NCBI GenBank assembly: GCA_004431415.1
Contig: QPMI01000373.1
Coordinates: forward strand, 1 to 36,867
DNA: 36,867 bases
Direction of reading: 5' to 3'
Source of the DNA: Cyanophora paradoxa
Taxonomy: Eukaryota > Glaucocystophyceae > Cyanophorales > Cyanophoraceae
In this document: positions 10,537-20,647 of the stretch, in pieces
Numbering within the stretch: position 1 is the stretch's first letter
Layout: every line of letters begins with the position of its first letter
Program-made: the position numbers and the translations under genes
The notes under the pieces: generated by a model
The model's database searches: none
The model's input: the letters and a program-made list of their open reading frames with translations, nothing else
Told to the model about the DNA's origin: nothing

Positions 10537-12469
10537 ATGGCGTTCGCGCTCAGTCCAGTCACGGCGTCCCCGGCCGGTCGGACGCCAGTTGCTGTTTCAG
10601 CGCAACTAGACAGCAGCTGTGGCCGCATCAGCAGGAGGAGACAAGTCAGCGAGCGTCTGGAGACCGCGCGCAGCGCCCCGTTTGGTGTAAGGCCCGGAAG
10701 CTTCGAGGGGGAGAGCCCGGCGGGGCCGGTTACATTTTGTCCCAGCGCTATCTCTCACCCGCCTGTGCGGGTTGCCAGCGGATCGGGCTCATCCGAGGAC
10801 GGCGGCCGGAGTGATGTGCTGACCCTCGGCTGCGAGACAGAGGCGCTGATCACGGAGGCGCTGACGGCCTTCGAGCGATCCGTTCGCGAGGAAGCGCCAG
10901 CGCGACCGCGGCCGGCGCTCGTCACCCCGAGCCCCGCCCCCGAGACCCCGACGCCGTCGCCGACCCCTGCGCCCGGCGAGATCGACGAGGATGACCGGTG
11001 CGCTCCGCGCGGCGCCGCGGGCCGCGCAGCGTTGCTTCCCGCCGCTCGCGCTTGACAGCCGTGCAGCTACGCCATCGCGGCGGACCTCGCCTGCAGCGAG
11101 GTGCTCACGGAGGACAACATGCAGCTCTTCCTCCGCATTCTGCAGGCGCCCCCGCGTGCGCCGCGCCGTAGCCGCGCCCGCCGCTGACGCGCGGCGCGCA
11201 GACCGGCTGGCACCCTTCCCCGCGGCTCTTCAACCTCGTCCTCAAGCGGCTCTGCGACTCGCGGCGGGTGGACCTCGCTGTCGGGGCGCTCCGCACGCTG
11301 CAGGCGCGCCGGCGCGGGGGCCGGCGGGGCGCACGCGGGAGGGGCTCTGAGGCGGGGGCGGGGGCGCAGGAGTGCGGCGGGGAGGGGAACGAGGCGTCGT
11401 ACGCGATCCTGATCTCGGCGTGCCGCAAGGCTAACAGGCTGGAGGAGGCCGTCGGGCTCTTCGAGGAGATGCCGGCGCGCGGCGTGCGCCCCAACGAGTA
11501 CGTCTACACGCAGGCCATCGTCGCCCTCGGCCGCCGCAACCGCATCCGCCGCGCCCACGCCGTCTTCCAGGCCATGCTGGCGCGCCTCGCCCCGCCCCGC
11601 CCCGCCCCGCCCGCGGCCCCCGCGCGCCGCGCCTACCGGTGGCTGACGCGGTTGCGTAGGAGTCGGGGGTAGAGGCGAGCGCGGTGGCGTACGGGGCGAT
11701 GATCGACGTGTGGGGCCGGGCGTGCCGGCTGGACCGCGCCCAGGCGACCTTTGAGGCGATGCGCGCCGCCGGCGTGCCCGCCAACGAGGTCGTCTACGAC
11801 GCCCTCCTCAACGCCTGCGCCCGCGCCGCCGACCTCCCCCGCGCCTTCCAAGTCCTCCGCGCCATGCAGGTAGCGCCCCGCCCCGCGCCGCGCCGCGCCG
11901 CTGAGCGGTGGCGGGGCGGGGCAGGAGGAGGCGGGGCTGAGCCCGGGGCGGGTCTCGTACAACGCGCTGATCAAGTGCTGCAGCCGGGCGGGGGACCTCG
12001 AGCGCGCGTACGACGTGCTGCACCGCATGCGCGAGGCCGGCGTGCGGCCCAACCGCATCACCTACTCGACACTCATCGGCGCCTGCGGCCGCGCTGGGCA
12101 GCTCGACCGCGCCTTCGACGCCTTCGACGAGATGGAGGCGCGCCCCGCCCCGCCTGCCCGCCCGCCCGCCCCGCCCTCCGCCGCTGCCGGCGCGTGAGCG
12201 TTGGCGCGTGCGTGGCGCGCAGGCGGCGGGGCAGCGAGCGGACTTCATCACGTACTCGGCGCTGTACCACGCGTGCCTCTCGTGCGGGAACGAGGCGCGG
12301 GCGGAGGCGGTGCGGGAGATCGCCGCCGCCGCCGGCCTCCGTCTCGCCCGCGGCGTCCCGCGCGAGGCCCCGCGCCCCTCCACCAGCCTCTTCATCGAGA
12401 GCCGCACCACCCGGTCCGCCCCGCCCCCCCCCCCCCCAGCGCTCCCACAGAGCCCGACGCCTCACCTGA
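10537..12469 (+). CDS. Pentatricopeptide-repeat (PPR) protein (copy 1)
   Basis: Eight exons (10537-10997, 11067-11145, 11202-11303, 11370-11579, 11660-11869, 11925-12137, 12223-12413, 12451-12469) sum to 1485 bases, or 494 aa, with the frame closing. The first ~150 residues are Pro/Ser/Arg-rich and may target an organelle. PPR motifs follow: SYAILISACRKANRLEEAVG, AYGAMIDVWGRACRLDRAQ, VYDALLNACARAADLPRAFQ, SYNALIKCCSRAGDLERAYD, TYSTLIGACGRAGQLDRAFD and TYSALYHACLSCGNEARAEA. PPR proteins bind RNA in mitochondria and plastids and act in processing, editing or translation. Exons 4, 5 and 6 encode 70, 70 and 71 residues, two PPR units each. Introns 2, 3, 4 and 6 are GC-AG. If intron 7 is retained the reading continues to about 12630. 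Confidence 0.9.
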
Positions 12470-13080
12470 ACCACGGAGGCAGGCTCTCCGGCGCCCTGCA
12501 GGCCGATGTCGCCCGCGTTCGAGGTGCCGCGGAGGGCTCCCCGAGTCCCCTGCTGCTTCGCCTGCCCGCCGGCCCGGCCGGCCCGCGCTCCCGCGCCGGT
12601 TCCGGCAAGCCCCGTGCTGGCCACGCGTGACAGCGCGCATACACATGTCTAGATTTATGACCAACGTGGCCATCGATATCATCATGGCATGATCATGTCA
12701 TGGGGATCCGGAGGGCCCGGCCCAGCCCCGAGCCTTGGAGGGAGCAGCTTCACAAGTTCAAGGCCCTGGCAGGCTGACCATGAGGCTTCCTTCGGGGCGC
12801 CGGCCGAGTTCCTCGCGCCGGGCCTTTCCGTTGGGCCAGTGGGCCAGGAGCCTATAATTTCCGAGTTCGTAATTCCGTTGGGCCCGGCGAGATATATCGA
12901 TCATCGGATCGCGAGGCGGAGCTCGATCGCGAGATCTAGAGGGGCTGTTAACGTTGGCATGCGCGAGTCAGCGCGACCACCTCATATCAGGCTCATGATC
13001 ATCTGAGCGAGGCCTAGGGTCCAGGTTAGCTATACGGAGCACTCGCCGTGACCGCCAGCCTAGGCCTACCGCCGGCCGCG

Positions 13081-13102
13081 GGCTACCGGTACTACGGTAG
13101 CC
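13081..13102. repeat. Perfect 8-bp-stem hairpin
   Basis: GGCTACCG and CGGTAGCC flank a six-base loop. It lies in intergenic DNA, with no T-run that would suggest a terminator. It is repeated in copy 2 at 23202-23223. Confidence 0.6.
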
Positions 13103-13279
13103 TGGCCCAGTGGCCGCCCTGGCAGTATACGTAGGGCTCATCTGATCATGCATGAGCCACGTATGCTGGTATATCTTTAGTAGGTCGGTCTTCGCAGGGC
13201 AAATTCTCGGCTTTAGCAGACGGGAAATATTTAGTAGATCGCCCAAAAACTTTTAGTACTATAAGAATGCAGCCCACTA

Positions 13280-13524
13280 CTGTAAACGTAGAAATTTTCG
13301 TCGAGACTTAATTTCGACAAAACCCGAAAATCGTGACGAAAATATGGTTCGACAGCATCAAATTTTCGTCAGCCCCGCGACTCCGCCATAGACGGGTCAG
13401 CCGTTAGTACCCCACTCCATACACAATTTCCGTTCAAGAGAATCAAATATATATATTCGTCACAGTGCAGGTCTGACGAATATAGACGAAATAAAGACGC
13501 TGTCGAAGATTCCTACGTTTACAG
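13280..13524. mobile_element. MITE-like element with TA target duplication (copy 1)
   Basis: A 245-bp AT-rich segment begins CTGTAAACGTAG and ends with its exact reverse complement. Imperfect inverted similarity continues inward (TTCGTC / GACGAA motifs). TA dinucleotides flank both ends (13278-13279 and 13525-13526). This layout is typical of non-autonomous Tc1/mariner-type MITEs. It encodes no protein. Confidence 0.65.
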
Positions 13525-13675
13525 TATATATGTCTAGTTCTACACGCAAGCGCATTATATTATTAATTAATATGTCAGCGCGGTAATAAAGTATTACACG
13601 CCGGACCCGGAGTGGCGAATCAGTGACGAATCACACTGACGATTCGAATTCACTGACGAATCATATGCATGATGA

Positions 13676-13942
13676 CATCATGGCATGAGTAATTAATCAG
13701 CCTGGCTGGCGGCGCTGGCGCCGGCGCGGCGCGGCGGCGCACTGCGGCACTGGGCGCTGCCAGGGCGCAGGCCGCGCAGGCGGCGCAGCAGCTTCGTCAG
13801 CTGGTAAGTTCGAAAGTTCGAACTCTACTCATTGCAGACTTTGCAATCAATGCCAGTCATTCTATCATAGCCATTGATAGGCTGATCCGAATCATGTGAT
13901 GAATCGCTGCATCACTGGCATCAGCCTGCATCATGGCATGAG
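13676..13942. repeat. 14-bp direct repeats flanking a 239-bp segment
   Basis: CATCATGGCATGAG occurs at 13676-13689 and 13929-13942. The first 13 bases also occur at 12680-12692. The segment between is GC-rich and palindromic at its left (13700-13800), unlike the surrounding DNA. It could be an insertion with a target-site duplication, or dispersed copies of a short motif. Confidence 0.4.
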
Positions 13943-14345
13943 CGGCGCCGGGCGATGAGCCAGCTGCAGACTGCAGTCGACCTAAGCCGATCTGGACGTT
14001 AGATTTCTACAGGAACATCCCACCAATCACAAACGATCGTCCAGACTCTGAGAGCTCGAAGTCGCGCGCGATCGTCGGACCTATAGCTATCGATATCGCT
14101 AGCGCCGCGCGCCTAGCGCTACGCCGCTAGCGGCCGGGCCGGCCCGGGCGGCGGGCTCTAGCTAGCTCTAGCTACCGGCGCGGGTAGTCGCCGGCTACTA
14201 GCTAGTAGCGCCACTGTTATTATAAGTCCTTCGAATTCATGTAAAATAAATCATTACCTAAAGATTATATTATATAGGCTCACAGATATATGTATATATA
14301 TATTCATCAAGTTGTGCTTTCAGTTTGAACAGTTTCTAATATTAA

Positions 14346-14894
14346 TTAACCTAAAGCGAATAATTTATAAGGGCCGGCGCAATCGACTCGGCGGCGCGAG
14401 CAAACGAACTCATAGTTTGCGTATCTAGTTATTAGGACGTGACGCGCGCTTATGATAGAATTGTGACGGCAATACACGTCACGGCATATAATTCTCTTTA
14501 TGGCGCTTTGAACGGCGGCCGTGACTGGCCATGGGCGAACCGTGCCGGCCCCGAAGGGCGGGAAGGGCCCCGCGAATTCGAATTGACGGCGATTTGAGAT
14601 CATTTGACGCCAATTTGTTGGCGAACTTACCGGCGAACTTACCGGCGAACTTACCCAGAGAAAGTAGACGAGTTGGGTACAAGGTCGGGGCCTCATTACG
14701 CACCTCATTACGCGTTTTGGGAGCTCCCCGCGCCGCGCTTCGGGCCGGCTTCTTTCGCGCAGCTTCGATTCGCGGCTTAGGCTTGGATAGAAGCTTTTCA
14801 TCAGTAGCAGTCGGGGAGCGGCGCGCCGCCTTTTTGGCCGGGGATTGCGGGAGAAGCAGCACCAGCAGCAGCACGCGGGAGAGGAAGACCACAT
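14346..14894 (-). CDS. Doubtful basic ORF upstream of the orphan gene (copy 1)
   Basis: An open frame starts with an ATG at 14894, Cys-rich at first (ACCCWCCF), then basic. A more protein-like frame, KAARRSPTATDEKLLSKPK then KTRNEVRNEAPTLYPTRLL and a GKFA triplet repeat, is preceded by hydrophobic VVFLSRVLLLVLLLP, but that hydrophobic segment has no ATG. The two copies of the duplication differ here by single G/C insertions that change which frame continues. It may be a real gene with homopolymer errors, or chance. Confidence 0.25.
   Translation of the reverse strand: MWSSSPACCCWCCFSRNPRPKRRRAAPRLLLMKSFYPSLSRESKLRERSRPEARRGELPKRVMRCVMRPRPCTQLVYFLWVSSPVSSPVSSPTNWRQMISNRRQFEFAGPFPPFGAGTVRPWPVTAAVQSAIKRIICRDVYCRHNSIISARHVLITRYANYEFVCSRRRVDCAGPYKLFALG
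14620..14655 (+). repeat. Three perfect tandem copies of GGCGAACTTACC
   Basis: On the minus strand each 12-mer reads GGTAAGTTCGCC, so it holds three perfect GTAAGT splice-donor consensus sequences in tandem. In the minus-strand frame it encodes GKFA repeats. Copy 2 is at 24743-24778. Confidence 0.85.
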
Positions 14895-14937
14895 CGTAAC
14901 GCTGCCTCCGGCCTTTGCGAAATTAGAGAGCCCTGCG

Positions 14938-16316
14938 ATGTGTCAGGGAAACGGCAGAGTCCCTGTCAACTCGCTAGGGCAGCGCCCAGTGACCTTCAAC
15001 ACGATCCAGTTCCACAGTCCGTCCTGCACCAATGATGAGGCTTTTGCGGCGGCGCACTGACGGGATGTTCTGCTCTCCGCAGACCTGCACGAGATAATCG
15101 CTCGTGCCATCCAGGACTGCGCTCCGGAGCTGATTAAACCGCTGCTTGCGGGAACTGCCGTTCCCGATGGGGATCAGGGTTGCGCTAGCGGCAAGGACAG
15201 CGTCCCCTCGACCCGGAACGCTTCCCCTTCGCCATCGCCAGTCCCCCGAAAGCCCACCAGCCTCATCGACCTCAGTTCGCAGCCCGAGGTCCAGGTGCAA
15301 TCTCCGTCTCCTGACCTGTGCTGCGAGCTTATTGTAGTACTCAGGCTGAGCCGGATAACAAGATAGTAGCACGCGCGTCGACCGTCGCGCTGCGGAAGGT
15401 CAAGAGCCATGGGGCCAACTTGGACGATCTCGCCTCGGCCTTCGAGTGCTCCGGCCGGTTCCCGGCAGATCGGAGTGTAGACCGTCCCTGTGTTGAGGAG
15501 GAGTCTCCCGATGAGGACGACGAGTCAGAGGCAGCGGCTCGACGCCGGGGGCTCGAAGTGGACGCCGCGATGGACTCGTTTCCCGGCCCCCGGAAGCTTG
15601 AAATCCTCGGCCACTGGATGGACTGCGTTAGCGCACTCGAGCGCGTGTACAGGTGAGACCCGCCGCGGATTGAGGTTTCGCGCCGTTCTGATGTCGCTCG
15701 CTCAGGAATTACCCATCGAGCGCTACGCGTTCTGTTGACACGAAGCTGCTGATTGATATGGTGGAGCGCAAGCGTGCTGACATCATCGCTGACCCCGCCA
15801 CTCCTAGTGCGTGAAGTTTCTGGGGTCTGCTCTCCCTCTCGCTGCGAGCTGATCAAATTCGATCCACACTGCGCAGTCCTCAGGCTCGTCCGCCGTATGC
15901 AGCAGCAGCTGTTCGCCAAGCGTACTCCGCAGCACTTCCTGTCGTCTGCCTCCGTCCAGCAGCCCCTAACTTCCGGCGGTCCCTGCCCCTCATCCCACCA
16001 GCGCTTCAACCGCCGGACTCGCGATCCCTACTTCTCGCGGACGCCATCGGGCCCGCCCTCGCGCTCGCGCTCTCCGGGGCCGCCGGTGCCGGAGAACCTG
16101 GTGGACCCCGTGTTCGACCCTCTCCTCGGGGCGCCGCCCGTGTCGGGCCTCAAGGTCTGCGTGCACCGGGGCCCGCCCGTGAACGCCAAGTTCTATCCCT
16201 GCATCCCGCTCCTCGCGGCCGCACAGGCCGGCCTCACCCGCGAGGAGGAGCCCGAGGCCCCCATCGACCTCCCCCGCCCCCGATACTTCAGCATGCCCGC
16301 GCCGGCCACCACATGA
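14938..16316 (+). CDS. Orphan five-exon protein (copy 1)
   Basis: Exons 14938-15016, 15083-15294, 15345-15652, 15706-15806 and 15877-16316 total 1140 bases (379 aa) and the frame closes. All introns are GT-AG with CTGAC/CTGAT-like elements. The N-terminal part (HEIIARAIQDCAPELIKPLL) and the middle (ILGHWMDCVSALERVYRNY, KLLIDMVERKRADIIADP, RLVRRMQQQLFAKR) look helical. Between them lie a Ser/Pro-rich linker and an acidic patch (EEESPDEDDESE). The C-terminal third is Pro-rich and holds a more ordered block (SGLKVCVHRGPPVNAKFYP). The ATG at 14938 was chosen because no ATG lies further upstream in this frame. Both copies are identical through the coding region. I do not recognise a family. Confidence 0.7.
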
Positions 16317-16790
16317 TCCACTTCTTAGCCTGCTTTTCGCTAGCACTATCGTCTAGCTCTAGACCTCGATCCTCGATCCTCGTGTAGTGTGTACCATACT
16401 TGGCCGGCGGCGGCGATGGTCAGTGCCCGCCGTCTGGCATTGCAGGGCTTCTTGATGCAGAGTGCATTTGGCGTATTGAAGTTTACCTGAACCCTTGGAT
16501 ATATTTTCCTGACGTGTAGCATATCGTCCCGAGTTATTCGCCTAGTATTTCAATCTTTAGTCGCAGTGCCCTTGTACTCTATATTTGGCAGTGTAGCGTC
16601 AGGCCTAATTTAAGAGTAGTTACAATAGGTAAGGCTCAGAGATTTCAGGATTCAACTGAGCTCATGTCTGCTTATACCTCTGTCTGCTTATTGATCGAGC
16701 TCATGTCTGCTTCCGCTCAATTGAGAAGATCATTACGGGTCCCGCACGGACGACGAGTGCTGACGCTGTCGATGGCCCGCCCCGATCCTG
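16317..16790. other. Intergenic region before the duplication junction
   Basis: No convincing gene. The sequence is less GC-rich than the genes and probably includes the orphan gene's 3' UTR. A 16-bp direct repeat, GAGCTCATGTCTGCTT, occurs at 16658 and 16697. In copy 2 the same DNA leads to the end of the ALKBH6 gene, which is presumably its original neighbour. Confidence 0.55.
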
Positions 16791-17936
16791 ATGCCTCCGA
16801 GGCCGCGGGGGCGCCTCGACGACGGCCGCGTCGTGCGCCCCTCCCCTCCCTCTCCTTTCCCTTCCCTTCCCTTTCCTTTCCTTCTCCTTTCCTTTATTTT
16901 CTTTCCCTTTCCTTCCCTTCATTATTCCTTGCCGACGGGGCGGCGCGGGCAGATCTTCCAGTCGATCACGGACAACTGGCCGACGAACGAGCCCGACTTC
17001 GTGAACACGGGGGCCAACCTGCCCTCCCGCCTCCCCGCCGACAAGCAGGAGGCGCTCATCAGCCTCGCGATCCGCGCCTGTGCGCCGCGGCCCCGCATCG
17101 AGTCCCTCGGCTCGCTCAGCGGGGCGCAGCGGTGGAGGGGGCGGGCCTGCGGTACGGCTGCGTGCACGTGGAGGCCAAGTACACGTCGCGGGACGGCCCG
17201 CACATCGTCGAGATCAACGGCCGCATGGGTGCGCCCCCGCCCCCTCTCCTTACTCCGCCCCCCGGGTCCTGATCGAGAGCGGGGGCAGCGGGGACGCCGT
17301 ACCCGCACTGGATGCAGCACGTGTGGGGGGTGGATCTGGTGGAGGCGCACGTGCGGGTGGCCCTCGGGCTCCCCTGCCGCCTGCACAAGGCCCCCGAGCC
17401 GCTCTGGCACATCGTCGGCCTCTACTACCTCCAGGAGCGCCCGGGGCAGCTCACGGCGGAGATGGAGCGCCGCATGGAGAGACTCGAGCACGACGACCCC
17501 CTCGTCTTCGAGGCCCGCCCCGCCCGCGCCCCCCTCGCCCCGGGCGCCGCCGCGCTGACCGGGGCCGCCGGCTCGCGCTCGCGCAGGCGCACTGGGAGTT
17601 CCACGCGCCGCACGCGTTCGGGCCGGGGCCGCACCGCGAGATCGCGTACGTGACGTGCCGCTCCCGGCGCTCCTACGAGGAGGCCGCCCGCCACCTCCGC
17701 GAGATCTGCGCCGTGCGGCCCTCCACCCGATCCCGCCCCGCCCGCCCTGACCCCTGCGCAGGCGCCCGGCGCGGTGCCGGACTTCGCGGTGGCGCGGATG
17801 CCGAGCCTGACGCCCATCCGGGCCTGCAGGGCGGCGTCGCCGGCAAGCGCCTCTCGGCCGGCACGCCGGTCGCCCCGAGGGCCCCGCCCGCCGCCTCTCC
17901 GTCGGCGACGAGGCCGGCGCCACGACTGCCGCCTGA
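16791..17936 (+). pseudogene. 5'-truncated ATP-grasp gene (copy 2)
   Basis: The duplication starts within exon 7, so this copy lacks the first ~215 residues, including the pre-ATP-grasp domain and the ATP-binding lysine region. It keeps the C-terminal half: DDGRV, ITDNWPTNEPDF, VEINGRM and the tail. By chance an ATG at 16791 (MPPRPRGR) is in frame with the remaining exon. The C run at 17500-17503 is intact, unlike copy 1, but the last exon has two single-C losses (near 17817 and 17875) where copy 1 is intact. Even if the locus is real, a catalytic ligase is unlikely from this copy alone. Confidence 0.75.
16837..16920 (+). repeat. Polypyrimidine tract (copy 2)
   Basis: Same C/T tract as at 6725-6808, here about 20 bp downstream of the tandem-duplication junction. 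Confidence 0.85.
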
Positions 17937-18200
17937 GCGCGAGCCGCTGAGCAGCCGCTCAGCGCTCGGCGGCGCCCGGCGGCCGCCTGCCGCACACAGG
18001 CCATAGCTTCTGGCGATGGCCCTGGGGTCTCCGCGCGCGGTTTCGTCGGCCTCATGATCGCCTTCCAAACGACCGACCCAACTTTCTCCCAGTGGCTCGC
18101 CCACTCCACACCGATCCCATGCACATAGTGTCCAGCTTTATCGGGTTCCTTCACACTTGCACAGACGTCGACTTCTCTCCATCCTTTGCTTTTCGATTGC

Positions 18201-18494
18201 TCAAGCTTTCCGATCATCGAATTTCCGCTTCGCAGTATAATTAGCAGCCAGCAGCTCCGCTGCCTTCATTTTCAAGAAAGCGTATTTACATCGACATTTT
18301 CCGACGTGAACCCTTTGTCCATTGCGAGCTAGATTTGAACGAGGAATCCGTTGAACCTTCGAGAAATTTACAGAGTAATCACAACACGGACATTTGACGT
18401 GGCCGTGACGATAATGCAAAGATATTTGTACTGAATCCGAGCCTGTACATATGCATGTGCAGCGAATCGGGCGAGCAGCAGCCGCCCGCCTCAT
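18201..18494 (-). CDS. Small cysteine-rich ORF (copy 2)
   Basis: Identical in sequence to 8088-8381. The same uncertainty applies: it is either a separate 97-aa protein with KCPCC and KCRCK knuckles or an alternative C-terminus of the gene to its right. Confidence 0.4.
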   Translation of the reverse strand: MRRAAAARPIRCTCICTGSDSVQISLHYRHGHVKCPCCDYSVNFSKVQRIPRSNLARNGQRVHVGKCRCKYAFLKMKAAELLAANYTAKRKFDDRKA

Positions 18495-18496
18495 GA

Positions 18497-20529
18497 TCAC
18501 TCCCGCCCGCCGAGATGCATGTGCGCCATCTGCGGGGGCGCGCTCGAGGTCAAGGGGGCGGTACCGGTGGGCGCATCGAGCGGCACGCTGGGCGGGGCGG
18601 GGCCCGGCCTTGTGCGCGAACTCCTCGAGTGCCTGCGAAGCAAAGGGGCGGAGGTGAGGGCCAGTGGGCCCCGCGGGGGACGGGCCGCGCGCCTCTGTCT
18701 GCCGCTTCTCCTCGCGACCCTCACGCAGGCCCTGGGGCCGGGGGTTGGACGAGGGCGCGGAGACGAGGCGGCGGGGCGCGGGCACGAGGTGGCGGGCGCC
18801 GTAGAGGGCGTGCGGGGCGGCGGCGTGGCCGAAGCTGGGCGCTGGGGCGATGCCCGGGCGGTCCGCGACGATGTGGCCCTCCGCCGGGCCCGCGTGCCCG
18901 TGCGAGTGGTGCGCGTGCACCCGCCCCGCCACCGCTGCCCCCGCCCCCTCGCCCGGGCCGGCCGGCACGCGGGCCGCGCGCCGCGTCGCGCCGCGCACCG
19001 CCGGAGAGGGCCTCCCGCATGAGGTGCGACTAGGGCGGCGTGGGAGGGAGCGGGGCGGGGGGCGCGGGGCGGGGCGGGCGGACGGCGCGGCGCTCCTCGA
19101 GGGCGCGGGTGACGAGGGCGTAGGCCTCCTCGTGCGACATGTCAGCCGGGATCACCACCCGCCACCCCTTGCTCGTGTCGTACACCTGCGAATGCCTCCC
19201 GTGAACAAGGCGAGGGAGGGGCCACGGGCGCGCGCACTTCGCCCCACTGCGTGAGCGTCGGCGTCAGGCGCAGCCTTCGAGCGGGCGGGGGCGGCCGGAC
19301 CTCGAGCGCGGACGGGTCCTGCCCCGGGCGCACGACCATCTCCGTGCGCTCTGCTCCCGGACCTCAGTCGGGGGCCGCCGGGAGTCGGGGGAGGGGGAGG
19401 GGGAGGGTGCGGCGGGCCGGGGGGAACGGGCTGGTGGTACGTGAGGGCGTGCATCTCGTCGAGCTTCCGCAGCGCGTACGCCGTCGCGTTCCCCGCGCTC
19501 ATCCACGACGGGATCGGAATCACGTACCCCGACGTCGTCTCCACCACCTGCGCGGCCCCTCGGGTCAGCGGGGCCGATGCGGGGGCGGGGAGGGCGGGGG
19601 CGGGGCGGACGCCGCGGGTGTGGGCCTTGGGGCGGGCGGCGAGCTTCTCGTGGACGTACTCCTGCTCGAAGGCGGGGTTGAGGCCCCGCGGCACGACGAC
19701 GCGGAACAGGTCGTGGTCCACCGCCATGTGCCCCGCGCACGGCGGCGTCTGGAACACCTCTGCGCCACCGGCGGCGTCGGCGACGACGTCCGAATCGGGA
19801 ACACTGCCAAGTCTCCCCATGCGCACCGCTGCGCTCCTCCTCGGTCTCCTGCGGGCGTCAGCGCGACGGGCAGATCCCGAGAGCGGGGCACCGCGCGTCG
19901 CGATCGCACCATACCCTCAAGGAGCTTGCGACGCCGCTCCAGCGCCATCGCGACCTTGTGCTCGGCCTCCTGCCAGGAGGATCCCGGACGCTGTTCAAGT
20001 GCTTGCAATTTGCGCAAGAGCCGCGTGCCCGACCTCGTTTGAAAGTCCTTCAGGTACCATCACATGAAAGCCAGCTTGCAGGTCAATTTCCTGAGCGCGC
20101 TCAGAACTACGCGCGCGCTCTCTCTTCGCGGAGATCGAAATACTGAGCGCTCCAAAGCGCTTTCCGCGCGCTGGGCGCGCTTTGATACTCTTCCGTACCG
20201 TTTCTGCAAAAGCTTCGCGGCGCTGCTCGAGCGCGTTGAAGACGTGCGCTTCCGCTTCCGCTACAGTAAGGTGCTCTGGGACGCTGCGCGCGGGGGTGAG
20301 GCGGGGCGCTCTAACGCTTGGACAAGCGGCGCACCGGATCTTGAAGCCCGGGTTCCACGCTTCCATGTTTGGCGTTTGAAGTGCGCACACAGCAAGGAAG
20401 GGGGGTACAGTCTGCAAAGCGTGCGCGGCCTCAAATCGTCGTCTGCGCCTTCTCTCGCTCAATTGAAGGTGAGCAGCAGCTTATCGTTACCGGAATCACT
20501 TTGCGCAAGGGCGCCCGGGGGTGAAGCAT
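18497..20529 (-). CDS. Protein with repeated P-x-x-[LM]-S modules (copy 2)
   Basis: Second copy of the gene at 8384-10419, with the same modules and His-rich segment. Differences are single-base changes in C/G runs near 18930-18975, 19040-19060, 19818 and 19887. The one near 19818 lies beside the exon starting VPDSDVVADAAGG and shifts its upstream frame relative to copy 1, so the true splice pattern there cannot be settled from this window. Confidence 0.55.
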
Positions 20530-20647
20530 GCGCTGGTCTGCGCGCGATCCGCCGGCGCTCATCCCAGCGCGCAGGGGGCTTGCTGGGTGTTTGCTCAACC
20601 GTAACATCCGTCGTTGACGGTCTCAAAACGACCGGAATACGGCGCAG

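Larger units (their letters stand above)
12470..14345. other. AT-richer intergenic region with palindromes and repeats
   Basis: About 1.9 kb with no convincing gene on either strand; ORFs are short and lack splice logic. It holds a MITE-like element (13280-13524), a perfect hairpin (13081-13102), three copies of CATCATGGCATGA (12680, 13676, 13929), clustered short repeats of TGACGAATCA at 13615-13665, and palindromic CTAG/GCTA-rich DNA at 14090-14210. The sequence is identical in copy 2 apart from a few homopolymer lengths near its left end. Confidence 0.6.
6702..16813 (+). repeat. 10.1-kb tandem duplication, copy 1
   Basis: This 10,112-bp unit is followed directly by a second copy (16814-26937, 10,124 bp). 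The unit holds the 3' part of the ATP-grasp gene, the modular minus-strand gene, the PPR gene, intergenic DNA with a MITE-like element, and an orphan gene. Alignment offsets drift from 10,112 to 10,124 through roughly 25-30 changes. Nearly all are one-base length differences in runs of C or G; the AT-richer 13.0-14.5 kb part is essentially identical. The three bases CCT are shared at both edges and the junction. Confidence 0.95.

Noticed and set aside
13600-13670. Short repeats of TGACGAATCA considered as a CRISPR-like or iteron array.
   Set aside because: Only a few irregular, partly inverted copies without unique spacers, in a eukaryotic intergenic region.
14880-14894. Signal peptide VVFLSRVLLLVLLLP for the minus-strand ORF.
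   Set aside because: The hydrophobic frame begins at GTG with no ATG in reach; the ATG at 14894 is in another frame.
14340-16316. Reading the two copies as two diverged paralogous gene clusters.
   Set aside because: Outside C/G runs the copies are essentially identical, including neutral intergenic DNA, so there is no paralogous divergence to interpret.
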